Below, in pieces: positions 6,520 through 6,586 of a stretch of DNA of 6,586 nucleotides. Source of the stretch: an uncultured Ruminococcus sp. (lineage in GTDB: Bacteria > Bacillota > Clostridia > Oscillospirales > Ruminococcaceae); assembly GCA_947175975.1 (NCBI GenBank), contig CAMWOX010000092.1:1-6586 (forward strand). The letters are read 5' to 3'. A program made the translations under genes and the position numbers. Numbering within the stretch: the first letter of the stretch is position 1; every line of letters starts with the position of its first letter. A model generated the notes under the pieces. The model saw only the letters and a list, made by a program, of their open reading frames with translations. It was not told the DNA's origin and did not search any database.

Positions 6520-6545
6520 TCCGGATTTATTCCGTCTCATCCGGA
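6520..6545. repeat. Inverted repeat in the operon leader next to the first ribosome binding site
   Basis: Perfect 7-bp arms TCCGGAT (6520-6526) and ATCCGGA (6539-6545) flank a 12-nt spacer. In the operon mRNA the stem would end at, or overlap by one base, the Shine-Dalgarno region (6511-6520) of the ATPase gene. It could be an RNA hairpin affecting translation or stability, or a DNA operator. No T tract follows on the minus strand, so it is not a terminator. Confidence 0.5.
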
Positions 6546-6564
6546 CAGAGACATACACTCTTAC

Positions 6565-6572
6565 AGTATCGC
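6565..6572 (-). promoter_or_regulatory. Possible extended -10 promoter of the Gld-like operon
   Basis: On the minus strand TGCGATACT contains a TGn extension and a -10-like GATACT (6565-6570). It would start transcription near 6558 and give a leader of about 55 nt that includes the inverted repeat. The -35 position falls beyond the window end, so the call cannot be completed. The operon might also be transcribed from a gene further upstream. Confidence 0.3.
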
Positions 6573-6586
6573 ATAAAAATATAGAT

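Overview
The window most resembles a low-to-moderate GC Firmicute of the Ruminococcaceae, probably a Ruminococcus-type gut or rumen anaerobe. The clues are a secreted BspA-type leucine-rich-repeat protein that ends in a type I dockerin (the cohesin-binding module of cellulosomes and related complexes), strong GGAGG-type ribosome binding sites, and a Gld-like ABC cluster with a DUF4340 protein. The genus is an inference from gene content; no rRNA or marker gene is present.

The layout is two convergent transcription units. On the + strand, 1-1706 holds a promoter region with a near-consensus SigA-type promoter and an upstream AT-rich palindrome. It is followed by one gene for a 531-residue exported protein with an N-terminal cap, 12 uninterrupted 23-residue leucine-rich repeats and a C-terminal dockerin. 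On the - strand, 6502 down to 1767 holds a tightly packed four-gene operon: ABC ATPase (GldA-like), six-helix ABC-2 permease (GldF-like), membrane-anchored GldG-like auxiliary protein, and membrane-anchored DUF4340 protein. Between the two units (1707-1766) is a single strong hairpin with T tracts on both sides, which should terminate transcription from both directions. There is no gene-free stretch longer than about 90 bases.

The four operon genes are joined by a 3-nt gap, a 30-nt gap and a TGATG stop/start overlap. This spacing suggests co-translation of one membrane complex: ATPase plus permease in the membrane, with two large extracytoplasmic proteins each tethered by membrane helices. 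The family is named after Bacteroidetes gliding genes, but nothing here points to gliding, and the substrate is unknown. The dockerin protein is predicted to be secreted and held on a cell-surface or cellulosomal scaffoldin through its dockerin, presenting the repeats as a binding surface. No sequence evidence links the two units functionally.

Nothing here is a clearly new system. The points most worth following are the dockerin-bearing LRR protein with its sharp composition break, the three-fold internal repeat in the DUF4340 protein, and two inverted repeats in the leader regions.
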